Assembly (NCBI GenBank): GCA_029817715.1
Contig: JARUPY010000474.1
Coordinates: forward strand, 9,486,001-9,550,000
Reading direction: 5' to 3'
Origin: Melastoma dodecandrum
Taxonomy: Eukaryota > Streptophyta > Magnoliopsida > Myrtales > Melastomataceae
Length of the DNA: 64,000 nucleotides
Each line of letters opens with the position of its first letter. Within the stretch, counting starts at the first letter, position 1. The position numbers and the translations under genes are program-made. Shown here in pieces: positions 21,240 to 32,097 of the stretch. Under the pieces are notes generated by a model. The model did no database searches and was not told the DNA's origin. It saw only the letters and a program-made list of their open reading frames with translations.

Positions 21240-23746
21240 TGTTCGGACGGTTTTGATGATGAACCGGATCCTCTGTACTATAGAAGGTCGAACATTCTAT
21301 TCTACAGAAGCTTTTCATATTAAGGGCTATATGTAAGAATCATTTTGCAATTAAATGATTAGTTGATGATTATTTAATTATGAAATACAATCCCATCGAT
21401 CAAGATAATTATCTAATCGAATCATATTGATTTAGTCACCAAATAATCATATTGGAGATAATATTTTTTATAGAAGGAAATGTATCTCTCTATATATGGA
21501 AAGGTTCTACTAGATGGTCTACAGGCTTCTGTAAGCTCTTACGACCTCTACATGACGGTTATTTGGTTGCAAATCACCACCACCTCTCCAGATACATTCT
21601 CACATGTGTCTTTATCAGGATGGAATGAATCATTACCCATATGGAAGTAAATCAACGATTATTTCTATCTATCTACTCATGATCATGGCTGACCAAGAAC
21701 GCATCGGCACCGAGCCGTTCCATCGCCTCAGACTTCTTACCAGGAGAGGTGCTAATAACAGTCACCTTAAGCCCCATTGCTTTCCCAAACTTTACTGCCA
21801 TATGGCCAAGCCCGCCAAGACCAACCACGCCCAAGTGCATCCTGGGCTTATCAAGCCCGTAGTACCTCAACGGGCTGTACACCGAGACCCCAGCACAGAG
21901 CAGGGGAGCCGCACCATCGGAAGGCATGCTATCCGGGATCCTAATGACGAAATGCTCGTCGCAGACCATGAAGTTGGAGTACCCGCCATATGTCCTGGTC
22001 CCGTCGACGTCCTTGCTTCCGTATGTCAGTATCAACCCAGGGCAGTAGTTCTCAAGGTCATCAGCACAGTTGGTGCAGGACCGGCAAGACCCTACAAGGC
22101 AGCCAACACCGACCCTGTCCCCAACCTTGTACTTGGTCACCTTGGACCCGACCTCAGTCACGATTCCAACCAACTCGTGCCTACGCCACATCATTTTAGG
22201 TCGAAACCACTTGTGTTACTAGTGCGCCTAAGAGTCACTCAATCGGATGGTTAAGGGAGAAGCTAGCATACCCGGGGACCGCAGGGTAAGCAGCAATGCC
22301 CCATTCATTCTTGGTGAAATGAAGGTCGGAATGACAAATGCCGCAGTGAGTTATGTTGAAGGCCACGTCCTTCTCCTCCGTCGCCCTTCCATAAACACAT
22401 CATCCATTTCAAATACTAGTTAGAGATGTGCTACTGTGAGTTTTCCTTGTCATCGTCTAACTAACCTTCTACGATACCTTCTATGATGCACTATTCATGG
22501 AAAATATATCATGATCTTATTCTGATTTATTTTCTATCAGAATACTTGCACGTGTATGTTATTATTCATTTTGTCTACTAACCTTTAATTTCTTATTTTG
22601 TAGATTGTGTAGAGCTCTGTGTGCAGGAACCTAGGACGGAGGCTGCGTCTGCTTGCGTAGGGTTTGCTGCGTGCTTGCGCAGGGTCTGCTGCATGCTTGC
22701 GTAGGGTATGCTACGTGCTTGTGTGGGGTACGCCACATAGTCGCTATCTCGAGGAGATCGTGCAGGTCGTGTGGAGCCGTCGGAGGGAAAATCCATCCTT
22801 GAACAGAGGTCGTTGTTCGCTTACGTAGGGTTTGCTACGAGTTCGCGTGGGGTACGCCATGAAGTGGTATCCTTGAGAGGATTGCGTATTTGGTTACCTT
22901 TGATAGTCACACTCACGTGTGCAACGCTCTGTCGTCAAAAAACAGAAGACAAGATTCCAGTCTGTGCATACATTTTCTTTGTCACTTTTGCTACAGAACC
23001 TCACGGTCCGTTTAGTGGAAGATCGACAACTCTTGAAACAGAATCTTTCAGATCTGTGTTTTATAATTAAGTCATTTCCTATAAAGAACCTTCTGTTGTG
23101 GATTGACATTCTTGGTACATAACCTTACGGTCTGTGCAACACTTTCTATAAGCCAGAGTCCTTGGATCTGTGCTATAGAAGGTTGACGCTTACAGTACAG
23201 AATCTCTTGATCTGTGCTATAGAAGGTTAACACATCTGACACAGAACCTTCTGGTCAGTGTCGTGCTTACCTTCTTCGACACAGAACCTTCTAGTATGTG
23301 TTGTGCCTTACTTTCTACGATACAAAACTTTCTGGTCTGTATTGAGCCTTAGTTACTATAGTACAGAACCTTAGTGTTTGTGCTACGTAACAAGCCTCTA
23401 CGATACAGAACCTTGTGGTCTGGGCTTTGCCACTCAAACCTCTATTGTACAGAACCTTCGGGTCTGCTTTTAGTTGATATCATTTGTGCAACTTGTACTG
23501 AGATACATTTGAGTGGAAATCATCCAAATATCTGGGTGGATAGTGGACGTAAGCAATTTGCTGAACCACTATAAAAATCATTGTGTCCAATCAAACAAAT
23601 TGCGAACACACTCGAACGTTCTGTTGTACAAAAACCTATCTACGGTTCTATTGGACAGAATCTTCCTTTCGCTGCGGGGTAAAACGAAAAAGTGTTAAAA
23701 TTCGAATTTGGTAATTAACACTAATTCACCCCCTCTTTGTGTAACA
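21240..23746 (+). repeat. 3' LTR of the Copia element, with insertions and a deletion
   Basis: Starts TGTTCGGACGG and ends GTGTAACA. Relative to the 5' LTR it has a 40-bp insertion near 21547-21585, an insertion of about 800 bp at about 21665-22465 carrying an alcohol dehydrogenase fragment, loss of about 370 bp including the TATA box, and about 280 extra bp of repeat units near 23365-23650. Confidence 0.9.
21675..22400 (-). pseudogene. Cinnamyl alcohol dehydrogenase (CAD/ELI3 type) gene fragment, two exons
   Basis: On the minus strand, exon sequence reads [20 protein letters not shown] and [14 protein letters not shown] up to 22272. A 91-bp intron (22181-22271) has GT and AG ends and splits the GHE codons. 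The next exon (22180 to about 21675) reads [20 protein letters not shown], the structural-zinc segment [13 protein letters not shown] and the cofactor site [20 protein letters not shown] reduces cinnamyl aldehydes for lignin using zinc and NADPH. The fragment lacks the protein's start and about its last 40%. The retained intron shows capture of genomic DNA, not of an mRNA. Confidence 0.88.
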
Positions 23747-24094
23747 AATACAATGTATAAATCGATATGCGCATGATGCAATAAGTGAGCCGGCTTTTGC
23801 AAACACCGCCACTTATGGTCAACAATGAGATGTTCGAACAACAGTACTACATGGACTTTATTCGCAAGTTGTACAGAAAATGTAGCCCTGGTGAGCAAGT
23901 CGAATACAAAATGTATAACGTCAATCAAACAGACCTCTGAATAAACCTATGAAGAACATATAGCTCTCGGAAATATGTACAGTGGCATTCTCATAAGGAC
24001 GGAGATTAAACGTTTCAGGGGTATTAGAGAACAACACTCCGAGGCATTTTGAAATGTGGACAAGCTGATGAGGAAGTGGCGTGATATACAGAAT

Positions 24095-24355
24095 GTGCAA
24101 TTACGGCTTCACAATGCCAACGGGTTGGAACTTGGAAGAAACACCTGTAAAACTAACCCTTACGCTTCCCCATGAACCACAAATTGAATGCTTTGCTTAA
24201 AAGCATTTCGTCTTTTGGACTGCGGGATGTAAAGCATGAACGAAATCTGCAACTATGGCTTTACATTGCTAGCGGGTTGGAATTTGGAACATACTTGTAA
24301 AATTGACCGTACGCTTCTCCATGAATCACAAATTGAATGTTCTGCTTAAAAGCCG
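24095..24355. repeat. Tandem duplication of about 140-bp unit (diverged)
   Basis: Two adjacent units share the order TGCAATTACGGCTT(c/t)ACA, then CGGGTTGGAA(c/t)TTGGAA, CTGTAAAA or TTGTAAAA, TTACGCTTCCCCATGAA and CACAAATTGAATG, then GCTTAAAAGC, with many point changes. Confidence 0.75.
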
Positions 24356-24479
24356 AGCCGTTTAAGTATTATACGTGCGTTGTGGCTACATGTAAGAACA
24401 GTGAAACGACTTGTATAAATATAAAATGCATTTATATTAACAATGACAGGACACATTTGAATAGTAGAGGCACATAACT

Positions 24480-24720
24480 TAACAGTAATGATATGTACAA
24501 AAAAAGTAACCACATATATGAACAACTAAAGGACATGAACCAAAACCTGACGCACATGTACAAACAGTGAACCTACAAATATGGAAGACGAAGCCCACGT
24601 CCGAACAGTAAAACGACATGTCCAAAAAAGCGCGCACATGTATGAACAGACCACGACTATGTCTGAACAGTCGACGAATGTCAGCAGCTACATGTCTGGA
24701 TTCATGGGAGTCCCGTGTCC
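24480..24720. repeat. Degenerate short tandem repeats around ACATGT and GAACAGT
   Basis: Words such as ACATGTAC, GAACAGT and AAACGACATGT recur roughly every 30-40 bp over 240 bp, an old minisatellite. The 87-codon minus-strand ORF over it is a by-product. Confidence 0.6.
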
Positions 24721-25989
24721 GAGATTTTAGTCGTGACCCCAAGAACTTGGGTTAGAACAACTCTCAGTGATGTCTTCCTCATAACAGATGATGGAAGGAT
24801 CTCCATGCTTGATCTCGTATGGGGTCAGAAAAGGGACATGAAACCATAATCACAGGAGCCAAATTGGTCTTTTTGTCGGCTTTGTTGGGAATAGACCTTT
24901 CTCGAACTTACTCACCTAATTGAGAGCTCGATACAAGTGACATAATAGGAATGGCATAAATGCGACTAACTCTCGGGCTTTAACTAAGAAGTTCGCAAGC
25001 GCTTTCATGTATTGTGCAGATCTTTTCCCTCGACAACAAAAAATACACTTCGAGAGACATTCCATGTAGTACTTGTTTGGTTGTTCTCTCCTATGTGAGA
25101 GTGGCCCAAGCCCGTGTTACCTTACACGGATGAAGTTCAAAGCCCACCATCTCTTTAAGGAATCATCTAGGGTTGTCTTCAGATGACACAAGACAGAAAA
25201 ACGCAGCAAGGGTAAGGGAGACGGCAAAAGAAGAGACGTAAACCCAGATTCTGCCGCAGCCTAGTTTCAGCCTGAGCGATATTTACTTAACCGAGTGTTG
25301 CCGCTGATCGTACCATTGGAACTTCATGAAATTTTGAGGGAGCATTCTGACTTAAGGTTCTGTATTCTGAACAGTGGATATTACTATTGAAGTCTTCTAG
25401 CTAGTGATCTCGCCCCTTTTCCGAGACTGCTAGATTCGATATTCTTGATTTCAGCTCCTTCTTCTTTATGTTATTAAGTGTATTATTACTAAGATGAGTT
25501 CTTGATGTTACGCTAATTAGGGAAGAAGTTTTTATGCTGGTCATTGGTGATTTGAGCAGAACACTTGTGTACCCACTTCATTGTTGATTTAGTGGAAGTT
25601 TTGGTAGTGCCTCGAGCCGTGGTTTAACTCCTCATATTGAGGAGGTTTTCACGTTAAATCTCGGTGTTATTCATTGCTGCAATTTACTTATTTCTACTGT
25701 AATTAGTTGTGTTAGCTTTAAAGAAGTCATTTGACAAATTTCGGGATGTGTTGGTTTCGTGTTACGTCCCATCAGTACTCGAACTTTTGCTTGGGTTCCC
25801 ACTCATGGTCAGCTTCCGACATTTTCATGTTCTTTCTCTATAGTTTTTGTGATACCAAAAATCTTCATATATAAAATCTCTTGGTTCATCATGAAGCCGA
25901 AGAGGAAGTTCATGAGCATGACAGTTAGTTAAAAACTATATGTCTTCAAGAGTGATTGTTATAAGGCCTTATGAGAAGTAGAAAAAAAT

Positions 25990-26450
25990 TCATTTCTTTG
26001 TTCCAAAAGACCAGCCGAGCAGTGTAAACTCGAACGTCGCATTTCTTAAGGGCTGCAGAGACATCGATCAATCGAAAAATGGCCAGACGCTCCCAATTAG
26101 ATCGAAATCGTGTAAGCCACTCGAGCGTATAACACTGGAGAATGTATCCTCGAGCGTAACTAAGAAAAGACAAATGTACTCGACATGCCCAATGAGTTCT
26201 CGAAAGACATGCCCTATGAGTTATAGAATGAATCACGAATAAGAAGGGTATTTTCATCAAATTACCTATGGAAGGCAAAATAGATCCTTTTAGTCTTCCA
26301 GTTGAAGGGTCTAAGAAATTCCGAACTACAAATCGGTATGACATTCTCAATGAGAAGATACTCCATGTTGTCCCGTCTTCGAAGGCCGGAGGCAGAAGAA
26401 CAGGACCCGAGGTCGTCTTGCCTTCTTGGACCGCTGGACATATGTTCATA
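25990..26450 (-). pseudogene. Decayed PMD relic
   Basis: A 308-codon minus-strand ORF (26872-25946) contains LKKCDVRVYTARLVFWNKEM, which aligns in place with DKNCDPRVCSAMLPFWNSAV of the PMD gene at 1-3037. Upstream, in shifted frames, the DNA matches the PMD stretch around the ICHPDFIGP motif and its flanks. The ORF therefore mixes real and shifted frames and is unlikely to be functional. No LTR is visible nearby. The N-terminal part of the ORF (26872-26500) has no recognisable origin. Confidence 0.6.
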
Positions 26451-27585
26451 GTTGTTGCCAACACTTCCTTGTTGCTTAACTCATAGAGATAGGCGAATTT
26501 CTTCCCGTCACCATAGGTGTGGTTGTTTTTCTCTTTGTTGCGATAATCAGGAATTAGGTACACTGACAAAAAAGAGAATTCTATGATGATTGGTAATGGG
26601 AAGGTGTAAACTTTTTGTGGTTGGAGTGAAGGAAGAGGAACATAATAGAGGCATCGGAATGGAAGATCAAATTCAAGTTTACGAGAAACCCAAGCTTCGA
26701 CCGTTGTGGTATCAAGTGCGAAAGGGATTATCCTAAATGTGACATACTGTGTTTGAATTAATAACCTCCCTTTTATGGTCTTTTTTAATCTTAATTTTCT
26801 TATGAGTAGGAGATTACTCAGACGGCTCAAAGGATTCACTCGATTCAGACTAGTATATTCTCTTACGGCCATCCCAAGACCCTGGGATACACTGGTGTCC
26901 CCTTGGGGTCTTCTAATGGTAATTTAACAACAGATCGGAGAAAACAATAAACACCCAAATATTGGGTCTGCATAAAACAGAAACGTAAGATCACTGTTCA
27001 TTAGGAGGCATTTCCTTTATAGTCAAGTGATCGTCCAGACGCTTTGATGTGAGCCAGAAACTCCGTCATGGTTCGAACGCGTGCGGTCTAAGCGCATGTT
27101 GGTGGCAAGTGCATTTTGTCTTGGCTATGAATGAGACTAAGGTAATTTTTAAGAGCCTTTTGAGGAACTTTATGGATGATCAATCCGCAGGAGGAGTTAA
27201 TTGCAGCTTTTATGGTCAGGGTCTTGTCTAGAGAGTGGCCATCAGATAAGTCCTTAGCACCAGAAACTTCAAGGATGCTGCTGCACTAAAAGTGACGGCT
27301 TTATTATTCACAATTTTTGGGTTATGTATGGCATTCAATGAAAAGCCAAAAAAGGGACATCATCAAACCCTTGAGATTTTTTAGGGAATTACAGAGATGA
27401 TATGGTAGTTCTAGCCATTAAAAAGGAGAAAAAAAGAAATGGAAAAAGAATTCAAATAATTGGAAAGAAGACGACAACATGAAAGTTGTCACAGTATGAT
27501 ATGTTGATCATCTCCCTTTTAGGCGGAATGAACATTAATTGTGGAAGCCCTCCACCCGCCCCCACCACCCCCCGCAATCCCACTT
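26451..27585. other. Upstream region of the first zinc-finger gene
   Basis: No gene is recognisable between the PMD relic and the zinc-finger gene. It includes a GA- and AAAGAA-rich stretch near 27420-27470 and a C-rich stretch near 27550-27580 just before the TATA box. Confidence 0.4.
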
Positions 27586-27592
27586 TTTATAA
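27586..27592 (+). promoter_or_regulatory. TATA box of the first C2H2 gene
   Basis: TTTATAA about 83 bp upstream of the ATG at 27675, after a C-rich stretch. The spacing fits a plant promoter with a short 5' leader. Confidence 0.45.
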
Positions 27593-27674
27593 CGAGAGAA
27601 ACACCAAACACCATACATTGCATGCAATTCCACAGAAAAGGACAAGGGAGTGGTTCGGTTTGACCAAAGGGTGA

Positions 27675-28643
27675 ATGAATTCCACGCCACCCACGTCTCT
27701 GACAAGTGTCTCCAGCGATGCCACCCAGTCCCAAAAGCCCTTGAATATAAGGACGGACAAGGTGATTGTCCCGTCCTCCTCCTCCTCCTCCTCATCACCC
27801 CAGTTGAACTCCACCCTCTCCAATCCCAGCAACAACTTCTCTCTCGACCTTTGTCTAGGCCAGCACCCCACTTGCACCAACAACCCCCATCCGTCCATGC
27901 GGAGCGGCAAGGCAGGGCTCAGCATTAATGACCCCATCGAGGTTGACAACGAATCCTGTTCTGCTGCTGAAGGCACCGCTAGGCGCTTCACCTGCAAGAC
28001 CTGTCAGAATACCTTCCCCACATCCCAGGCCCTTGGAGGCCACCAGAATGCCCACAAGCTGCAACGTGAGCTGAGCAGGCAGCGTGAAGAGATGAAATCC
28101 CTCACGCCCGATATGTACCCTCCATATAATCCATGTCATCTCCACTTCCAGGGTTACCGATACCCTGGTGACAATCATGGTCGATCGCCCCTCGGTGTGA
28201 GGGCGGATTCGATGATCCAAAAGCCCCATGCTTTTGGTGTGTTACCACCAACTCATAGGCTCGGACATGGAGGACAGTGGTCGATGCCACCCCCGTTGGC
28301 CCCTCAAAGGAAAGCGTCTTATTACAAACCTCATTACAATATCCTTAACTATTGTCACCAGAATCTCCATATGCTTGGAGGATGGTCTTCTGCTTTGTCA
28401 TCCTCTTCTTCGTCTTCTTCTATCCCAGTTATTCTGAACGTAGGTTATCCTCAAGAAGGTAGCAGACTCGCTGGTGGCAGTGTGAGAGTCAACTGGGGAA
28501 CCGGATCTCCTTGCTTGCCCAATGCACATAACCACCCCTCATCAAGCTCCAATATGGCTCATGGTGAAACCAGCCAACCACCGAAGATGGACAATGTATC
28601 AGAAGAAGAGGATGATGGGCTCGATCTGTCGCTTAAGCTTTAG
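27675..28643 (+). CDS. C2H2 zinc-finger repressor, single QALGGH finger with EAR motifs (paralogue 1)
   Basis: An intronless ORF of 322 residues. One finger at residues 107-127 (C-X2-C-X12-H-X3-H) carries the plant-specific QALGGHQNAH. There is an LDLCLG element near residue 57 and a C-terminal EAR motif DGLDLSLKL. Such proteins bind DNA through the finger and recruit TOPLESS-type corepressors through the EAR motif in the nucleus. Ser-rich and His/Pro-rich linkers fill the rest. The closest group appears to be ZFP1-8, KNUCKLES and related factors, which act in organ, trichome or floral development; I cannot assign an orthologue. The paralogue at 30297-31220 lies 1.65 kb downstream on the same strand. 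Confidence 0.92.
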   Translation: MNSTPPTSLTSVSSDATQSQKPLNIRTDKVIVPSSSSSSSSPQLNSTLSNPSNNFSLDLCLGQHPTCTNNPHPSMRSGKAGLSINDPIEVDNESCSAAEGTARRFTCKTCQNTFPTSQALGGHQNAHKLQRELSRQREEMKSLTPDMYPPYNPCHLHFQGYRYPGDNHGRSPLGVRADSMIQKPHAFGVLPPTHRLGHGGQWSMPPPLAPQRKASYYKPHYNILNYCHQNLHMLGGWSSALSSSSSSSSIPVILNVGYPQEGSRLAGGSVRVNWGTGSPCLPNAHNHPSSSSNMAHGETSQPPKMDNVSEEEDDGLDLSLKL

Positions 28644-30296
28644 TTTAGCCTAATATTTACCTAGGTCTGCTGTGATGCCATGCAGGAATATCTCTTTCAG
28701 CCGCGGCTTTTGTTATCAGTATCTTGTGTTGTTTCATATCTTTTCTCATGTGGAACTCTGAAGGCTTGTTTGCTTTGCAATCCGTAGCAAACAATTTGAT
28801 GAAGGTGGTGGCATCGCCATTCCTAAGCCGTGTGGCGACCTGCGTAAAAACATTTTTAAAGAAGCGCGGGAAAATATTTTATGCGCCAAAACATTTTAGC
28901 CAAATGATTGGACTTCCGTGAAAATCACGTTTCCCGTCAGCCGATTGCATGTGGCTGAAGAAATTACCAGATTAAAAGCTGTTAAACCGGAGCGGTTCAA
29001 GCAATCTTGGATTTCTTTAGATCTCCTAACCGGCGTTACCTTAGTTCATTGATGAGGAATTGTGAAACTTAGATTATGTTAATATTACGTTGAAAGTCCT
29101 TTCTCGAGCAACATAAAAGCGCGCATAAAGTTTTAAAGAAGAGACTGATTACGCGCACTGGAAGTATTCATGCAACAGTCTTCCGCAAGCTCCAAGTTCC
29201 GGTTCATCTCGTTGCCGGGTGGTTCAAAGCAATATTTTCAATTCCTACCTGTAAACCTTCAGCTGGTATCGCTTCTGGTGTCCGGTTATGCCAGGACTAG
29301 GAATGAAACCGCGACTTGAACCGTGTTAGTTTCAGTTGTGCAGAGTTTTTCCGTCCCCAAGCAATTCGTACTGCCGGTGAACACCTTAGGATCATGTGTT
29401 AAAAAATCTTTGGTTGTAATGTCAAGCAATTAAATTGCCGATGGTTAGGCATCTCGTAAGATATTTCTTGCTGCCATATAAAACTGAGAGGCACCGGTTG
29501 AATGAATTGAAACCACTTGATAAATGGCTGAAAGTTGAAGAAGATAGATAGTATCACATGGAAAATTAGGGGAAATGCCTCCACAGTAATAAACGCAAAG
29601 TTTGCACGCTGCGATACTCGTCAAATCGGGTCAAATTAATCCGCTGCAATCTTCTAAACATAGTGGTTTTATCCCACGTTGTAGTCACGTCTTGCAGATG
29701 GGACACAGGGCCTGAACGTCCATAATTGCCTTTAACATAGACAAACCCCAGGGTAAGATCATCCATGGGGCTAATATGCTTAAATAGTTAAATAAATAAA
29801 TGCATCACGGTAATCGTGAAACAATGTTATAGTTGTTATAGACGGTGAATTCACATTATTTTGTTGGAGATAGAACAAACCAAAGGAAAAAGACTAATCG
29901 GTGATAATGATAATTTCTTTTGGAAATTCTGGATGCGTACGGAGTGATAAAGGTCCATAAAGTGGAGTACAACCGGTTGTATTTAAAATATTTATTATGT
30001 CATGTATATATAGTATTTGTGATTCAAACATAGTCATCTATTTAATAAATTTAATAAAATACTTATAAAAAACGCTTTACTTTTTCTCGCTTTTTCTCAA
30101 AAGACTGGTATGACAAGCTGTAACTTGAATATTTGATGCCTTTTCAGACAGATAAAAACAATTGACTCCATTTTAGATTTTGTTCCCATGAAATGAAGGG
30201 GATTACCACCCCCTTAAAAACCTAGACAGAGATGCCATTCCATCTACCGCCCCCCAAATAACTCCACTCCAGATTAAAACTAAGGTTCTCTGAGAG
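28644..30296. other. Intergenic region between the zinc-finger paralogues
   Basis: The 3' end of the first gene and the promoter of the second should lie here. AT content rises towards 30000-30100. No ORF or repeat of note is visible. Confidence 0.5.
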
Positions 30297-31220
30297 ATGG
30301 TGCCCCGCAATACCTGCAGAACCCCTGCCGAAGACCGTTGCAGCCAACTACCCCGTGAGGCTGCAAAGATGAAGGAAAAGGCCCCCGAGAAGCCATCCAC
30401 TTTGTCTCCCGGGCCACGTGACATAATTGCCAGCGACGATCCCTCTCTCGACCTGACCCTTGCCCACGATCATGACACCAAAGGCCGCTTCTCATGGTCG
30501 ACAAACCCAAGGTCAAGCTCAAACCTAGGATTGAACATCATCGACCCCATTGGCAACTCTGCCAATGGATCCATCTCCCCTGATGAGGTCAAGAAGGTTT
30601 TCACTTGCAACTTCTGTTCCAGGGACTTCGCCACATCACAAGCGCTTGGCGGCCATCAGAATGCCCACAAGCTGGAGCGCGCGATAGCCAGGCATCACCA
30701 GGCTGTCGTGCCAATGAGCCCCACTTTCAGGCCCTCGTATCTGCCACACAACAATCAGTACCCTCACGTGTCCGATGGTACCCTCAACCCTATGCAGTTC
30801 CATGTTTACAGGCGGTTTAACGGAAACCCGGGCCAGTCTCTCCCTGGGTCGTCTTTAAGCGTGGCGATGCCACAGTCCATTATCCATCCCAATCCTACCT
30901 ACCCTGGTAGGTCTGGAATGACAGGGCCATGGCCGAGGGTTCCTACGATGGGTCAACCCGGTATCCCAGTTCACCACAACATCAAAAACAATGGTAATAT
31001 TCCGGTTCTATTAATCGACCTCGAGTTTGGCATTCCTGGCTCACTAATGAATTGTACGGAAGGTGCAGTGACTATCCAGCAGGGAGGCATTGGGGGCGGA
31101 TCAACGTCCAGCAGGGGGTTGTACCTTAGGCCAGCAAGCAACTCGTTCAACCTTGAGCAGCAGCAACCTGTACAACACCCCAAGAGCAACGAGGAAATCG
31201 ATCTCACCCTCAAGCTTTAG
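30297..31220 (+). CDS. C2H2 zinc-finger repressor, single QALGGH finger with EAR motifs (paralogue 2)
   Basis: An intronless ORF of 307 residues. The finger spans residues 104-124 (CNFCSRDFATSQALGGHQNAH, C-X2-C-X12-H-X3-H). LDLTL at residues 51-55 and the terminal EIDLTLKL are EAR-type repression motifs. Order and spacing match the gene at 27675-28643 (N-terminal EAR, finger, C-terminal EAR), so the two arose by tandem duplication, although linkers have diverged strongly. A nearby in-frame ATG at 30369 (MKEKAPEKP) could be the real start; I keep the first. The downstream flank is soon met by the TIR element starting at 31510. Confidence 0.9.
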   Translation: MVPRNTCRTPAEDRCSQLPREAAKMKEKAPEKPSTLSPGPRDIIASDDPSLDLTLAHDHDTKGRFSWSTNPRSSSNLGLNIIDPIGNSANGSISPDEVKKVFTCNFCSRDFATSQALGGHQNAHKLERAIARHHQAVVPMSPTFRPSYLPHNNQYPHVSDGTLNPMQFHVYRRFNGNPGQSLPGSSLSVAMPQSIIHPNPTYPGRSGMTGPWPRVPTMGQPGIPVHHNIKNNGNIPVLLIDLEFGIPGSLMNCTEGAVTIQQGGIGGGSTSSRGLYLRPASNSFNLEQQQPVQHPKSNEEIDLTLKL

Positions 31221-31499
31221 TTTGGTTATTACTTTCGTCGTGGTTGATCCTGGTGTACTAATGTTGTAGTCGTATTCGAATTTTCTTGTGCTTTGGTTGG
31301 AAAATTAGGGTTTTTTTTTTACCCTTTTTATCGTTATGAAATAAAATTAATTATTGCGTCAGCTAAATTAACGAATTGAGAAAAAGAAAACTTTTGACGT
31401 TTTCTTATTTGTCAGATCTAAAGAAAAAAAATCAATAAAATAAGAGAAAATATTATTAGGTTGTATAATCCATATGCTCCTATCACACATAAGTCTTGA
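31221..31499. other. 3' flank of zinc-finger paralogue 2
   Basis: AT-rich DNA with a T run near 31311-31320 and AATAAAATTAATT near 31340 that could serve for polyadenylation. It ends at the target duplication of the TIR element. Confidence 0.45.
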
Positions 31500-31509
31500 A
31501 TTCGTCGTG

Positions 31510-31745
31510 GGAAGCCGCTAAAATGCCTCACCTTACTTATCATAGTATTAAATTTCGTGGATTTTTAGTATACTTCGTATTAAAAATCGACGAAATTTAA
31601 TTATGCCCGAATTCGTGTCAATGCGACTTGGTAACGAGCCAACGGGCTTAGTACATATTTAATACAATTGAACGAGCTTTTACTAAAATCGCTTCACAAT
31701 TCCGCTAAAATGTATTAAAAAATGTTGGTAAATTACTAAACTTTA
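31510..31745 (+). repeat. Left terminal inverted repeat
   Basis: Aligns, inverted, with 40300-40519 over about 220 bp. Shared blocks include GCTAAAATGCCTC, TAAATTTCGT(g/c)GATTTTTAGTA, GTACATATTTA(a/g)TACAATT(g/a)A, ACGAGCTTTTACTAAA and ATGTTGGTAAATTACTAA. It has several indels relative to the right copy. Confidence 0.85.
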
Positions 31746-32040
31746 TTTTTTAGTACATTTTACTAAAAGAGCCCCTTAATGGGCCAATTTTTTAGTAAAT
31801 TCTTAGTAAAAATATACTAAGCCTATTACTGTATAGTTTAATACTTTTTTACTAAAATAGCTTGGTAAATTACTAAATTAATCAAAATTTTAGTAAAAGT
31901 TTAGTAAAACGTTATTACATTTTTACTAAAAGTTTGATAATGTATTAAGTAACTGTTCGACCTAGTAAATTATTAAAGTATTACCAAATTGTTCATATTG
32001 GGTTTTTACCAAGCCCATACCATTTTTACCACTTCCTTTA
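31746..32040 (+). repeat. TTTAGTAAA/TTTACTAAA-rich subterminal region
   Basis: AT-rich sequence with roughly a dozen copies of TTTAGTAAA or its inverse TTTACTAAA. Such subterminal repeats are common in TIR transposons, where they bind transposase. The right end has fewer copies. Confidence 0.6.
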
Positions 32041-32097
32041 GTAATTATGTAGTCCTGCATTTTGGGCTAAGGCATTCTGGCTTTGCCAATTAAGGAC

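Larger units (their letters stand above)
11659..23746 (+). mobile_element. Sirevirus-like Copia LTR retrotransposon, complete with target duplication
   Basis: The order is LTR, primer binding site, gag, protease, integrase, reverse transcriptase, RNase H, envelope-like ORF, polypurine tracts, LTR. The flanks carry a perfect 5-bp duplication AATAC (11654-11658 and 23747-23751), so both ends are original. Integrase before reverse transcriptase defines Copia; the third ORF after RNase H, with a coiled-coil end, and repeated polypurine tracts are typical of Sireviruses. All coding regions carry stops or frameshifts, so it is not autonomous now. The two LTRs differ greatly in length (1,732 and 2,507 bp) because of indels and an insertion. 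Confidence 0.93.
23747..25990. other. Spacer right of the Copia element, with short tandem repeats
   Basis: No recognisable gene. The first five bases are the AATAC target duplication. Two repeat blocks are listed separately. The remainder, for example 24760-25940, is mid-GC unique DNA with no ORF above about 80 codons and no motif that I know. Confidence 0.45.

Noticed and set aside
21675..22194. Functional alcohol dehydrogenase gene
   Set aside because: The ORF lacks the start, the first catalytic-zinc exon in frame and the C-terminal part; it lies inside an LTR.
25946..26872. 308-codon ORF as a novel gene
   Set aside because: Part of it aligns in place with the PMD domain while adjacent PMD homology is in other frames, so the long frame is accidental.
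27519..28290. Several minus-strand ORFs over the first zinc-finger gene
   Set aside because: They mirror the coding frame of the zinc-finger gene on the other strand and have no motifs of their own.
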